Below, piece by piece: positions 27,481-37,044 of a stretch of 64,000 nucleotides of DNA (position 1 is its first letter; every line of letters starts with the position of its first letter). A model generated the notes under the pieces. That model was not told where the DNA came from. It did no database searches and saw only the letters and a list, made by a program, of their open reading frames with translations. This DNA comes from Bifidobacterium choloepi (lineage in GTDB: Bacteria; Actinomycetota; Actinomycetes; Actinomycetales; Bifidobacteriaceae). A program made the translations under genes and the position numbers. The stretch is from positions 1,107,649-1,171,648 of the forward strand of contig NZ_VYSG01000001.1 of NCBI RefSeq assembly GCF_010667615.1, given 5' to 3'.

Positions 27481-27519
27481 GTCACCAGCCCGAGCTCGCA
27501 GCCCCGGGTTGGTGATGAC
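27481..27519. terminator. Intergenic hairpin of the CCCGAGC family
   Basis: GTCACCAGCCCGAGCT pairs imperfectly with AGCCCCGGGTTGGTGATGAC. It lies next to a composite palindrome in the gap between the beta-mannosidase end and the LacI start. Confidence 0.55.
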
Positions 27520-27534
27520 AACAAGGACGAGTCC

Positions 27535-27746
27535 AAGCTCCCTGGAAGGGAGCTGTCGGCGAAGCCGACTGAGGGTCGACCGCCGATGCCGCCGAAGGCG
27601 GCGAGAGCGCGCCGGAACGTCTGATAACGGCGTTCCTTGCGTTCGACGGAACATCTCGCGTACCAGCGCGCACGCGTCGCCTTCGGCGACGACGTGCGGT
27701 CGACCCTCAGCCTCGCTGCGCTCGGCAGCCCCCTTCCAGGGGGCTT
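27535..27746. repeat. Composite palindrome, type 1, copy 3
   Basis: About 212 bp. The left arm AAGCTCCCTGGAAGGGAGCT faces a right arm ending CCCCCTTCCAGGGGGCTT. GGGTCGACC stems are conserved, and the centre is less perfect than in copy 1. It ends eight bases before the beta-mannosidase stop. Confidence 0.82.
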
Positions 27747-27753
27747 GTAGTGG

Positions 27754-30696
27754 TCACCACTCGCGCTTGAGGTCGTTGGCGCTGCGCAGGACGTTGGGGG
27801 CGGTGTAGGCGGCAGGGTCGGCGGTGCCGGTGTCGGCGATCACGAAGGTCAGCGATTCGCCGGGCAGCAGGCTCGCCATGCCGGAGTCGACGGTGGCGGC
27901 CGGATCGACCTTGTCGGCCATGACGAACAGGTCGCGCACGTACGACTTCGCCGTGACGGTCAGCAGCACATGGCCGGTTTCGCCGTCGCGGACGGCCGTT
28001 GCCTCGAACGATTCGTCCGGCGAAGCCAACCGCTGGTCGAGAATCTCGGCCATGTCGTAGACGACGCGGGCGAATCGCGGCATCTCGTCGGAGCCGACCT
28101 GCGTCGCCGGCGTGCCCGGCATCACGACGGTTTCACGTGCAGCCTCCGCCGTTTCACGTGCTGTCGTACCGGTTTCACGTGCTTCCCCGTCGGTCTCGCG
28201 AACGTCATCACCGGACGAATCGTTCCCGGCCTCCGCGGCGGCGGACGGCACGGCGACGATCAGCTCGCCGGCAGCGTTGGCGAAGTCGGCGACGGACTCG
28301 TCGAGCACGAGTTCCAGCGAGGAGTTCGCGTCGACGACGACGCCGGCGAACGTCTGCGACGCGAGCACGGTGCCGTCGGCGAGCGCGACGCGGCTGACCG
28401 TCCAGTCGCCGCGCCACGGCGCGAGCGTGTCGTTGAGCACGACGACGGCAAGCTGGTCGCCGGCCTGCGAATCCGGGCCGGCCGGGTCGCCGTACGACGT
28501 GCCTTCCCAGTCGTGCGTCGCCTTGTATTCGTCGGAGACCCGCGGCTGCACGGTGGCAAGGCGGGGCGCGAAGAACGACCGGCTCGCGTACCACAACGGC
28601 TTGCGGTGGCCGGAGAAGTCGACGGCGGCCCACGAGACGACCGGCCAGTCGTCGTTGAGCTGCCAGATCAGCGTGCCGGCGTTGACCGGCTTGAGCGAAC
28701 GCATGTACTCGACGCCGAACTTCATCGCCTGCGCCTGCTGCAGCTGGCACGCCCAGTGCCAGTCCTCGAGCGCCGGCCAGGTGTCGGTCGGCAGCAGCCA
28801 CGAGTGAGGACCGTCGGACGGGCGGCCATTCACGACGCCGCCGAACGCGACGTCGGAAAGGCGCCCCGGCGTGATGTGCGAGCGCATGCCGCGGGCGAGC
28901 TTGACGTTGCCGCCGGACGCCTTCTGGTGGACGAGCATCTGCTTGCCGAACGGATCCATCGGCTCGTCGTGGACGGCGCCGGTCAGCGTCGACCATGCCG
29001 GCGGCGCCTGGTAGCCGAACTCGTCGGCGAAGCGCGGCACGTGGTTGCGGAACGTGCGGTAATCCTGCCGGTTCCAGACTTCCCACATGTGCATCGTGCC
29101 GTCGCCGTCGGCGTTCGCGCCGACGTACTTCGTGAAGCTCATCGGCGAGCTCGGCAGGTAGACATGCGTCGGGTCGAGCTCGGCGAGCAGCCTCGGGAAC
29201 AGCTCGCTGTAGTAATAGTCGCCCCACGGCTTCTCGCCGTAGCCGAACTCGTTGGCGCGCAGGTCGTCGTCGCGCAGCGCCTGCTTGAAGCCGCCCCATT
29301 CGGCGTACGCCTGCCAGTTCTCGTTGCTGCCGTTCCAGACGGTCAGGCTCGGGTGCGGGCACAGCCGGACGATCTGTTCGCGGGCTTCCGCCTCGATTTC
29401 GGTTCTGGACGATTCGTCCTCCGGGAACGCGCCGCAGGCCAGCATGAAGTCCTGCCAGACCATGACGCCGTGCTCGTCGCACAGGTCGTAGAATTCGTCC
29501 GATTCGTAGATGCCGCCGCCCCAGATGCGCACCATGTTCGAGTTCGATCCGATCAGGTCGTCGATCGCGCGCTCGTAGTCGGCCAGCGTCACGCGGCTCG
29601 GGAATGCGTCGTCCGGAATCATGTTGTAGCCGCGCGCATGCACGTCAACGCCGTTGACGACGATCTGGAACGGCCTGCCGACCTCGTCCGCCCGCGTATC
29701 CACCTCGACAGTCCGGAAGCCAACCCGCCCGGTCCACTTGCCTTCGCCGGACTCCTTGGCGTCCTTGACGGCGGCAGTGACGGCAACGTCGTACAGCGGA
29801 TGCTCGCCGTAGCCGACGGGCCACCACAGCTTCGCGTCCGGGACGGCGATCGTGACGGTCGTGTCGTTGCGGCCGGCGGGGATTTCGGCGACGGCCTCGA
29901 GCTCGCAATCGGGACCGGACAGCGCGACATGGACGGCGACCGGATCGGCCAGGTTCTTGCGCGATTCGTCGAGGTTCATCACGCGTCCGGCCTCGCCGGC
30001 ACCGACGCCCGCGCGCTCGATAGCCACGTGCGCCGTCAGGATGCCGGTGCCGTCGGCGGCGACGTCGACGAGCGGCCGCACTTCGGCAACGCGCACGCCC
30101 GACCAGCAGTCGAGGCCGATCTCGCGCCAGATGCCGGCGTTCGCGACGTCGATGCCCCAGTCCCAGCCGAACGTGTAGCAGGCCTTGCGGATCTGGTTGA
30201 ACGCGTGGTGCTCGGTGTGCGGATAGTAGCCGCGGCGCTGCTCCTCCTGGTCGGAGAACCGCACCGGCGACATGAAGCTGACGACGAGCTCGTTGGCACC
30301 GTCGACGAGCAGCTCGCGCACGTCGTAGCGGTACGAGCGGTGCGCGTTCTGCGAGCTGCAGACCGGCCGTCCGTTGAGCATGATCGTCGCCACCGTGTCC
30401 AGGCCGTAGCAGACGAGGTCGGTCCGTTCGGACGAATCGTCCGAATTCCAGTCGAACCGGCAGCTGAACTTCCAGTCGACGTCGCCGATCCACTGCTGCC
30501 TCGTCTCGTTGTCGCCGTCGAACGGGTTGTCGATGAGGCCGGCGGCGAGCAGGTCGAGCGTCGCCTCGCCGGGCACGGTGGCCGGAATGCCGGCCGCGAG
30601 CGCGGCCCGCAGCTCCTCCGGCGCGGCGGCCGGATTGAGCGCCTTGAGCGTCCACCCGTCGTGGAGCGGCCGGAACGTCGATGGTACGTGAGTCAT
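27754..30696 (-). CDS. Beta-mannosidase, GH2
   Basis: A 980-residue cytoplasmic exo-enzyme predicted to release mannose from the non-reducing end of beta-1,4-manno-oligosaccharides. The N-terminal FRPLHDGWTLKA and WIGDVDWKFSCRFDW fit the GH2 sugar-binding domain of beta-mannosidases. The acid/base Glu is in WNGSNENW near residue 459 and the nucleophile Glu in FADEFGYQ near residue 559. Residues about 825-870 form a Glu/Thr/Ala-rich insertion with ARET repeated every seven residues, encoded by three GTTTCACGTG words 21 bp apart. The start follows AGAAGGA. It is the last gene of the operon binding protein / MalF / MalG / beta-mannosidase. Confidence 0.9.
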   Translation of the reverse strand: MTHVPSTFRPLHDGWTLKALNPAAAPEELRAALAAGIPATVPGEATLDLLAAGLIDNPFDGDNETRQQWIGDVDWKFSCRFDWNSDDSSERTDLVCYGLDTVATIMLNGRPVCSSQNAHRSYRYDVRELLVDGANELVVSFMSPVRFSDQEEQRRGYYPHTEHHAFNQIRKACYTFGWDWGIDVANAGIWREIGLDCWSGVRVAEVRPLVDVAADGTGILTAHVAIERAGVGAGEAGRVMNLDESRKNLADPVAVHVALSGPDCELEAVAEIPAGRNDTTVTIAVPDAKLWWPVGYGEHPLYDVAVTAAVKDAKESGEGKWTGRVGFRTVEVDTRADEVGRPFQIVVNGVDVHARGYNMIPDDAFPSRVTLADYERAIDDLIGSNSNMVRIWGGGIYESDEFYDLCDEHGVMVWQDFMLACGAFPEDESSRTEIEAEAREQIVRLCPHPSLTVWNGSNENWQAYAEWGGFKQALRDDDLRANEFGYGEKPWGDYYYSELFPRLLAELDPTHVYLPSSPMSFTKYVGANADGDGTMHMWEVWNRQDYRTFRNHVPRFADEFGYQAPPAWSTLTGAVHDEPMDPFGKQMLVHQKASGGNVKLARGMRSHITPGRLSDVAFGGVVNGRPSDGPHSWLLPTDTWPALEDWHWACQLQQAQAMKFGVEYMRSLKPVNAGTLIWQLNDDWPVVSWAAVDFSGHRKPLWYASRSFFAPRLATVQPRVSDEYKATHDWEGTSYGDPAGPDSQAGDQLAVVVLNDTLAPWRGDWTVSRVALADGTVLASQTFAGVVVDANSSLELVLDESVADFANAAGELIVAVPSAAAEAGNDSSGDDVRETDGEARETGTTARETAEAARETVVMPGTPATQVGSDEMPRFARVVYDMAEILDQRLASPDESFEATAVRDGETGHVLLTVTAKSYVRDLFVMADKVDPAATVDSGMASLLPGESLTFVIADTGTADPAAYTAPNVLRSANDLKREW

Positions 30697-30750
30697 ATCG
30701 AAATCCTTCTTCTTCGTAGAAGATCCCCCACTAGCGGAGGATCTTACGTC

Positions 30751-31683
30751 TTACTCCTTGACGGCACCCGCGGCGACGCCGTTGTAGATCTGCTTCTGGA
30801 AGAACAGGAACAGGATCAGGGCCGGCAGCAGCGTGACGATGACGCCCGCGCAGATCAGGTTGTATTTCGAGCCCTGCGGGCCGGTGAACGCGTACAGCGC
30901 GATCGCGACGGTGCCGATCTTCGACTTGTCCTGCAGGTAGAGGTTCGCCGCGTAGTACTCGTTGTAGATCGCGACGCCCTTGAGGATCAGCGCGGTGACG
31001 ATGGCCGGCTTGAGCAGCGGCAGCAGGATCCTGGAGTAGATCGTGAAGTAGCCGGCGCCGTCGATCATCGCGGCCTCGTCGAGCGAGATCGACAGGTTCT
31101 CGAAGTACTGGATGAAGATGTAGATCGAGATGACGTCGGTGCCCATCGACATGATGATGTAGCCCGGCAGCGAGTTGATCAGGCCGAGGACCGACATGAT
31201 CTTGTAGACGGCGACCTGCATCGCGATGCCCGGCAGCAGCGACGCCATCATGAACGCGCCGCGGATGATGCCGTTGCCCGGGAACTGGAAGCGCGAGAGC
31301 ACGTAGGCGAGCATCGTGCCGATGACGGTCGTGCAGAAGCAGACACAGACGAGGACGATGAAGCTGTTGCGGAACGCGACGCCCATGTTCGACAGCTTGA
31401 AGGCCTCGACATAGTTGGAGAAGTTGAAGAAGTTCTCCGGCAGCGTCATCACCGACGTGCTGCGGTACTCGCTGTCCGTCTTCGCCGCCGTGAACACGCA
31501 GCTGACGAGCGGGACGAGAATCCAGAACACGATGAAGACGAGCGAAAGATACTTGAGGAACGTGAGCAGCCAGATCTTCGCATGGTAGAGCACGCCGGCC
31601 GACTTGGCCTCGCGTCCGTTGACAGTCGCTTCCATCTCGGTACCCTTTCCGGTGTTGTTGGCATTCATGGTTGCGGTGGTCAT
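30751..31683 (-). CDS. ABC sugar permease, MalG type (manno-oligosaccharide locus)
   Basis: A 310-residue permease with six membrane segments and an EAA loop (LDEAAMIDGAGYFTIYSRILLP). The C-terminus GVAAGAVKE is typical of the MalG type. It starts 5 bp after the MalF-type stop, so the two are translationally linked, and precedes the beta-mannosidase gene by 54 bp. It imports, with its partner, the sugar bound by the lipoproteins at 33106 and possibly 35458. No ATPase gene is nearby; a shared MsiK-like ATPase is expected elsewhere. Confidence 0.92.
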   Translation of the reverse strand: MTTATMNANNTGKGTEMEATVNGREAKSAGVLYHAKIWLLTFLKYLSLVFIVFWILVPLVSCVFTAAKTDSEYRSTSVMTLPENFFNFSNYVEAFKLSNMGVAFRNSFIVLVCVCFCTTVIGTMLAYVLSRFQFPGNGIIRGAFMMASLLPGIAMQVAVYKIMSVLGLINSLPGYIIMSMGTDVISIYIFIQYFENLSISLDEAAMIDGAGYFTIYSRILLPLLKPAIVTALILKGVAIYNEYYAANLYLQDKSKIGTVAIALYAFTGPQGSKYNLICAGVIVTLLPALILFLFFQKQIYNGVAAGAVKE

Positions 31684-31688
31684 CGCGC

Positions 31689-32849
31689 TCACTTCCCTTC
31701 GGCGGCGGCGACGGTCGCGCTGCCGGCTGCGTTGCCGACCACGTTGCCGGCGGCCAGGACGGCACGATTCGCCCGTGCCGGCCGCTTCGCGCGCTTCGTG
31801 AAGACCGGGGCGGCGCCCGGACGGACGCGGTTGGCCTGGCGCATCGCCTTCTTGCGGGCCTTCTCGACCTTCTTCGCGTGCTTGCGGGCCTTGGCGGTGC
31901 CGTCGTCGGCGTCGCGGAACAGGAAGCCCATGATGATCTTCTGCAACAGCGCGCAGATCATGATGATGCAGAGCAACACGACGGCCATGGCCGAAGCCAG
32001 GCCGACCTTCTGGTCGGTGTGGGCGATCTTGTCCATCTGGACGAAGAACGTGCCGGTGCCGTTGGCGCCCGACGTGATGACGTACGGGGCCTCGAAGGCG
32101 CTCAGCGAGCCGGTGATCGACAGGATGATGTTGAGGACGAGGATGGTCTGGATGCCCGGCAGGATGATGTGCTTGAACTGCTGCCACTTGTTCGCGCCGT
32201 CGATCTCGGCCGCCTCGTACAACGACCCATCGATCGACATGATCGCGCCGATGAACAGGATCATCGTCTGGCCGAGGTATCGCCATACCGACGAGAACAC
32301 GAGCGACCAGTTGTTGATCGACTGGTCCTTGAGCCAGTACGGCAGATTGTCGAGCTGGAAGCCGCACCACTGCAGCACGGTGTCGAGAACATAGCCGCGG
32401 GTGTAGAAGAACTTGAAGATGAAGCCGATCGCGATGCCGTTGATCAGGTACGGGAAGAACATCGCGCCCTTGAAGAACGCGCCGCCGCGGACCTTGAACG
32501 CCAGCACGGTGGCCAGGTAGAGGGCCAGCGCGACCTGGACGATGGCGCCGACCATGTAGTAGAGGCTGAGCTTCAGGGTGGCGAGCAGGTCGGGACGCGT
32601 GAACACGTCGATGTAGTTCTTGAGACCCACCCACTTCGGCGTGCCGATGTACTTCATCTTGTAGAAGCTGTAGCCGCACATCTGGAAGAACGGCAGGTAG
32701 GTGAACACGACGAGAAGAATGATCGGCACGGCGCAGAAGCCAACGATGACGCCGATCTTCTTCCAATCCCTGGGCTGCTTGTTGTACGGAATCTCGTCGG
32801 CCGGGGAGCCGTTCGTCTCCGCGACGGCCGTCGCTGTTGCGCTGGTCAT
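31689..32849 (-). CDS. ABC sugar permease, MalF type (manno-oligosaccharide locus)
   Basis: A 386-residue permease with six membrane segments starting near residue 33 (GVIVGFCAVPIILLVVFTYLPFF). The EAA loop reads SLYEAAEIDGANKWQQFKHIILPG. About 70 residues after the last segment are basic and Ala-rich (KARKHAKKVEKARKKAMRQ), longer than typical; this could be a nucleic-acid or membrane-surface contact, or simply a disordered tail. The start ATG at 32849 follows GAAAGAAG. Confidence 0.92.
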   Translation of the reverse strand: MTSATATAVAETNGSPADEIPYNKQPRDWKKIGVIVGFCAVPIILLVVFTYLPFFQMCGYSFYKMKYIGTPKWVGLKNYIDVFTRPDLLATLKLSLYYMVGAIVQVALALYLATVLAFKVRGGAFFKGAMFFPYLINGIAIGFIFKFFYTRGYVLDTVLQWCGFQLDNLPYWLKDQSINNWSLVFSSVWRYLGQTMILFIGAIMSIDGSLYEAAEIDGANKWQQFKHIILPGIQTILVLNIILSITGSLSAFEAPYVITSGANGTGTFFVQMDKIAHTDQKVGLASAMAVVLLCIIMICALLQKIIMGFLFRDADDGTAKARKHAKKVEKARKKAMRQANRVRPGAAPVFTKRAKRPARANRAVLAAGNVVGNAAGSATVAAAEGK

Positions 32850-32911
32850 GATGACTTCTTTCGACTGTGTTTCCGGGCGTTCGGAAGTGGGGGTGGGGTG
32901 AAAAGTAGGTT

Positions 32912-33105
32912 CCGGCGGCCGGCTAGAGCCTCCAGCCGCCGGAGTGATGAGGAAAGGGAAGGGTAAGTCCGTGGTGTTTCGCCGGGAATCGTCGCCGGCG
33001 GGAAATCATGCGAAGGAGAACGATTCTCCCGTCGACAAGGGGACGGGATGTGACGGGAGAATCGTCCGTATTATTGCGGAGGGAGGAGGTCCGGCAGCCG
33101 GACCG
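32912..33105 (-). promoter_or_regulatory. Hairpins between binding protein and permease genes
   Basis: Directly after the binding-protein stop is GGTCCGGCTGCCGGACC (33089-33105). Further along are a GACGGGAGAATCGT stretch with inverted GAGAACGATTCTC and a 9 bp stem TCCGGCGGC/GCCGCCGGA (32912-32944) followed on the transcript by a T-rich run. These probably reduce read-through into the permeases, giving excess binding protein. Confidence 0.55.
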
Positions 33106-34479
33106 TCACTCGTTCTCTTCCACGGCGGCGGACCACTTCTGGTCCCATTCGGCCATGATCTGGTCGATCGTCTCGCCGCCGTTCGCGGCCTGCTCGACGA
33201 TGTTCTGGATCTTCTTGCCGTTGCCGTTGTTGATGCCGAGCTCCGAGTCGGAGTTGACGTCGGCGAGCAGGTCCTCCTCGCCGTCCTTGGCCGGGTCGTC
33301 GGTGATCAGCGAGACGTTCGTGAAGTTGGCGTAGATATCCGGCATGCTGGTGTCGCCGGCGGCGATCGGGATGCCGCCCTCGTTGAGCGCGTAGCCCGAC
33401 TTCTCGGTCATCCACTTGACGAAGATCATCGAGGCTTCCTGGTTCTCGGCCGAGATGTTCTTGTTGATGCCCATCGAGTAGTTGCCGGCCATCGTCGAGT
33501 ACTGCTTGCCGTCGACGGTGATCGGGAACGGCATGTAGCCGACGTCGTCGCCGTTGTCGCCGGCCTGCTGCATCTGCGTGACGGCCCAGGCGCCGAGCGC
33601 CATCGTGGCGATCTCGCCGTTGTTCATCTTCGTCTTGGACGATTCCCAATCCGTGGTCGAGTAGTCGTCCTCGGTCAGGCCGTCGGCGACGGCCGTGTAC
33701 AGCGTGTTGTAGACGGCGTAGGCGTGGGTGTCCGGATCCTTCGTGTCCTTCTCGAACGGATCCTTCGTGTGCGGCAGGACCTGGTTCATGTACGTCGAGT
33801 CGCCGGTCGCCGTGCCGCCGATGTAGGCATCCCAGGCGGCCATCGCCCACTCCTCGACGTAGTTCGTGTACAGCGGGATGGCGTCCGTCTTCTCCTTGAT
33901 GAGCTTCAGGTCGGCGATGTACTCTTCCGGCGTCGTCGGCAGCGTCGTGATGCCGGCTTCCTCGAAGATCTTCTTGTTGTAGACGATGCCGCTCGTCTGG
34001 CCGTCGGTCGCGATGCCATAGGTCAGGCCGTCGTAGGACTTCTCGGTCGCGAGCTTGACTTCCTTCTCCATCTGCTCGGTCTCGCCGTACGGAATGAAGT
34101 AGTTCGCGAACTCGGAGGCGTCGACGGCCGGAATCATCATGATGTCCCAGCTGTCGTTGTTGGCCTGGAGGCGGGTGAGCGCGGAATCGGCGTAGTTGGA
34201 GTCGGTCTGGACCTTCACGGTGATGTTCGGATACAGCTTGTTGAAATCGGCGATGTAGGAGTCCCAGTTCTTGCCCGGGTAGGTGTCCAGCGCCATGTCG
34301 GTGCGGCCGTTGAAGAACGTGATCGTGGTGGTGATGTCCTCGCCGGTCGTGCCGAGCTCGATTTCCGGATACGTGATGTCGGTCTTGTTGCCGTCGGAGC
34401 TGGAGCTGCTGCCGCAGGCTGCCATGCTGACCATGCAGACGGCAGCGATGCCGGCCGCGACGATCTTCTTGACGTTCAT
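33106..34479 (-). CDS. Sugar-binding lipoprotein 1 (manno-oligosaccharide locus)
   Basis: A 457-residue ABC binding protein. The signal sequence MNVKKIVAAGIAAVCMVSMAAC places the lipidated Cys at residue 22, followed by a Ser linker. The mature part contains TFFNGRTDMALDTYPGKNW and VNSDSELG. It is the first gene of the operon with the two permeases and beta-mannosidase. The promoter is TTGACA, 17 bp, TATGCT, with operator TCAAGCGCTTAA over the -35. A divergent paralogue at 35458-36834 is about 80% identical by eye. The ligand is inferred to be a beta-manno-oligosaccharide. Confidence 0.92.
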   Translation of the reverse strand: MNVKKIVAAGIAAVCMVSMAACGSSSSSDGNKTDITYPEIELGTTGEDITTTITFFNGRTDMALDTYPGKNWDSYIADFNKLYPNITVKVQTDSNYADSALTRLQANNDSWDIMMIPAVDASEFANYFIPYGETEQMEKEVKLATEKSYDGLTYGIATDGQTSGIVYNKKIFEEAGITTLPTTPEEYIADLKLIKEKTDAIPLYTNYVEEWAMAAWDAYIGGTATGDSTYMNQVLPHTKDPFEKDTKDPDTHAYAVYNTLYTAVADGLTEDDYSTTDWESSKTKMNNGEIATMALGAWAVTQMQQAGDNGDDVGYMPFPITVDGKQYSTMAGNYSMGINKNISAENQEASMIFVKWMTEKSGYALNEGGIPIAAGDTSMPDIYANFTNVSLITDDPAKDGEEDLLADVNSDSELGINNGNGKKIQNIVEQAANGGETIDQIMAEWDQKWSAAVEENE

Positions 34480-34739
34480 GGGAGTGTTCTTTCCTTTCTG
34501 GCTCTCCGCACATGCCCGCGCCAGTCCGGTCCGGAAACGATGCCGTGCGACTTCTCTTCCGTGCCGTGTGACGTTTCTTCCGTGCCGTGCGACGTTGCCG
34601 CGACATGTCCGGCGATGCCGGGAATCGCCGCCGCCGCCCGGTTCCGGGAACGTGCGTTCTCGCTAGTGTCTCTTCCGTGAGTCGGTAACGAGTGCTCATC
34701 CTCGGCCTCTCTGCCTGCCATGGATAAGCAAGTACCTTG

Positions 34740-34776
34740 AGCATAACGTTGAATTTTCAGTATGTCAAGCGCTTAA
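34740..34776 (-). promoter_or_regulatory. Promoter and operator of the manno-oligosaccharide ABC operon
   Basis: Minus strand: -35 TTGACA (34763-34768), exact 17 bp spacer, -10 TATGCT (34740-34745). The operator TCAAGCGCTTAA (34765-34776) overlaps the -35. This is the strongest promoter match in the window. Confidence 0.85.
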
Positions 34777-34983
34777 GTTGTCGTGTCATGTCGAACGATT
34801 CCCGCCACCCTTCGAAAGCGCGGAATTCCAACCTTTTCTCTTTGCCGACAGCATACCAAAAACCGCGAAACGCCGCGAATTTCAGCAAAATAGTGAGATT
34901 GCAGGCCGACGACACTCGCGGACAGAATCGTCGCGATGTCTGGTTTTCCAAGGCTTTCCGGCTACTTTTGACGATTCATTTCT

Positions 34984-35023
34984 ACTTAAGCGCTTGACAA
35001 ACCGGAATTCCGGGCTCTACAGT
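34984..35023 (+). promoter_or_regulatory. Promoter and operator of the second binding-protein gene
   Basis: Plus strand: operator ACTTAAGCGCTTGA overlapping -35 TTGACA (34994-34999), then 18 bp to TACAGT (35018-35023). This mirrors the divergent promoter at 34740. Between them, 34777-34983 is A/T-richer and holds no gene. Confidence 0.75.
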
Positions 35024-35234
35024 GGAATCACCGTCCGCGGTGATGGCAGGCAGAGAGGCCCCATCGCGACGCTCTCAGCGAAGAGAAGCGAATCGGCAAC
35101 CAAATTCCGCGCATACCCACAACCCACACCTACTTACAATCCAACGGATCCCAGGACCCGGTCACCCCGAATCCCGGGGATCCAGCGACCCCACAACGAC
35201 AGAGGCCCGCACCGTTCCCTTGCTTCCGTGCTGC

Positions 35235-35357
35235 TTGTTCGGTGTCGCGAACCCGGACTCGATGCCCGGGTTCGCGACACCGAACAAACAGCATTCGAAA
35301 GGCCGGTGTCCTGGATGTCGCAAACTCGAGCTGCAAGCTCGGGTTGGTGACATCCAG
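35235..35357. repeat. Two adjacent intergenic hairpins of the CCCGAGC family
   Basis: 35235-35287 has TTGTTCGGTGTCGCGAACCC pairing with its complement. 35311-35357 has CTGGATGTC...GACATCCAG around CTCGAGCT. Both are in the untranslated leader of the second binding-protein gene, where a terminator would be unexpected. Confidence 0.7.
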
Positions 35358-35457
35358 GTAGACCGGCAGGCAGAACCGGGCGAGAGGAGTTGTTCTCGGG
35401 AGGGGACGGGACGCGCGAATCGTTCGCCGATAATTCCAAGGAAGGAACATCACAGCA

Positions 35458-36834
35458 ATGAAGACGCTGAAGAAAGTGATCGGGGCCGGCATCGCCGCCG
35501 CGTGCCTGGTCAGCATGGCAGCCTGCGGCAGCGGAAGCTCCTCGTCCTCGTCGTCCTCCGACCTCACGTATCCGGAGATCGAGCTTGGCACGACCGGCGA
35601 AGACATCACGACGACGATCACCGTGCTCAACAATCGCACCGACATGAATCTCGATACCTACCCGGGCACGAGCTGGGCCGACTACGTCGCCGAATTCAAC
35701 AAGCTGTACCCGAACATCACGGTGAAGGTCCAGACCGACTCGAACTACGCCGACACGGCGCTGACGCGACTGCAGGCGAACAACGACAGCTGGGACGTCA
35801 TGATGATTCCCTCCGTCGACGCCTCCGAATACTCGAACTACTTCATTTCCTACGGCTCCGTCGAGGACATGGAGAAAGTCATCAAGCTCGCCGACGAGAA
35901 GGCGTACGACGGGCAGACGTACGGCGTGCCGAACGACGGCGTGACGAGCGGCATCGTCTACAACAAGAAGGTCTTCGAGGAAGCCGGCATCACCGAGCTG
36001 CCGACGACGCCCGAGGAATTCATCGCCGACCTCAAGCTGATCAAGGAGAAGACCGACGCCATCCCGCTGTACACGAACTATGTCGAAAGCTGGGCAATGG
36101 CGGCGTGGGACGACTACATCGGCGGCATCGCGACCGGCGACTCGACGTACATGAACCAGGTCCTCCCCCACACGAAGGATCCGTTCGAAAAGGATTCCTC
36201 CGATCCGGATACCCACGCGTACGCCGTCTACAAGATCCTCTATGACGCCGTCGCCGACGGCCTGACGGAAGACGATTACTCGACCACCGACTGGGAGTCC
36301 TCGAAGGCGAAGATGAACGACGGCGAAATCGCCACGATGGTCCTCGGCGCGTGGGCCGTGCCGCAGATGCAGCAGGCCGGCGACAATGCCGACGATGTCG
36401 GCTACATGCCGTTCCCGATCACCGTCGACGGCAAGCAGTACGCGACGATCGCCGGTGACTACAGCTACGGCATCAACAAGAACATCTCGGCCGAAAACCA
36501 GGAAGCCTCGATGATCTTCGTCAAGTGGATGACCGAGAAGTCCGGCTTCGCGATGAACGAGGGCGGTATCCCGATCGCCGCGGACGATTCGTCCATGCCG
36601 GACATCTACTCGAACTTCTCCGACGTCACGCTGATCACGAATGCCCCGGCGAAGGACGGCGAAGAGGACCTGCTCGCCGACGTCAACTCCGATTCCGAGC
36701 TCGCGATCCAGAACTCCGGCGGCACCAAGATCCAGAACATCGTCGAGGAAGCCGCCAACAACGGCAAGACGATCGACCAGATCATGGCCGAATGGGACCA
36801 GAAGTGGTCCGCCGCCGTCGAGGAGAACGAATAG
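35458..36834 (+). CDS. Sugar-binding lipoprotein 2, paralogue of 33106-34479
   Basis: A 458-residue binding protein, with lipobox Cys at residue 23 (ACLVSMAAC) and a Ser-rich linker of eight Ser. It aligns without large gaps to the divergent binding protein, sharing LTYPEIELGTTGEDITTTIT-like and QASMIFVKWMTEKSG-like stretches. It has no permease genes of its own and is followed by tandem repeats and a hairpin array. It probably feeds the same permeases with a different or overlapping ligand set. The start follows AAGGAAGG. Residue about 380 carries DDSS from GACGATTCGTCC where the paralogue has GDTS. Confidence 0.9.
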   Translation: MKTLKKVIGAGIAAACLVSMAACGSGSSSSSSSSDLTYPEIELGTTGEDITTTITVLNNRTDMNLDTYPGTSWADYVAEFNKLYPNITVKVQTDSNYADTALTRLQANNDSWDVMMIPSVDASEYSNYFISYGSVEDMEKVIKLADEKAYDGQTYGVPNDGVTSGIVYNKKVFEEAGITELPTTPEEFIADLKLIKEKTDAIPLYTNYVESWAMAAWDDYIGGIATGDSTYMNQVLPHTKDPFEKDSSDPDTHAYAVYKILYDAVADGLTEDDYSTTDWESSKAKMNDGEIATMVLGAWAVPQMQQAGDNADDVGYMPFPITVDGKQYATIAGDYSYGINKNISAENQEASMIFVKWMTEKSGFAMNEGGIPIAADDSSMPDIYSNFSDVTLITNAPAKDGEEDLLADVNSDSELAIQNSGGTKIQNIVEEAANNGKTIDQIMAEWDQKWSAAVEENE

Positions 36835-36848
36835 TCCTCCTCCCCCGG

Positions 36849-36962
36849 CTGGATCAGGACCGGAGGACCGGATCGGGACCGGTCGGCCGGATCGGGACCG
36901 GCGGACTGGATCAGGACCGGCAGACTGGGACAGGACCGGCGGACTGGATCGGGACCGGCGCA
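36849..36962. repeat. Tandem repeat, 19 bp unit, six copies
   Basis: Six imperfect copies of CTGGATCGGGACCGGCGGA start 14 bp after the second binding-protein stop. The unit contains GGACCGG. Function unknown; it may form a GC-rich structure at the message end. Confidence 0.8.
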
Positions 36963-37044
36963 CCGGTCTATGGATTAGTCGTCCGTTTCCCAAACCAGCC
37001 GAGTGATTGCCGAACCAGCCCGGCCCCTCCCCGACCATCTGAAT

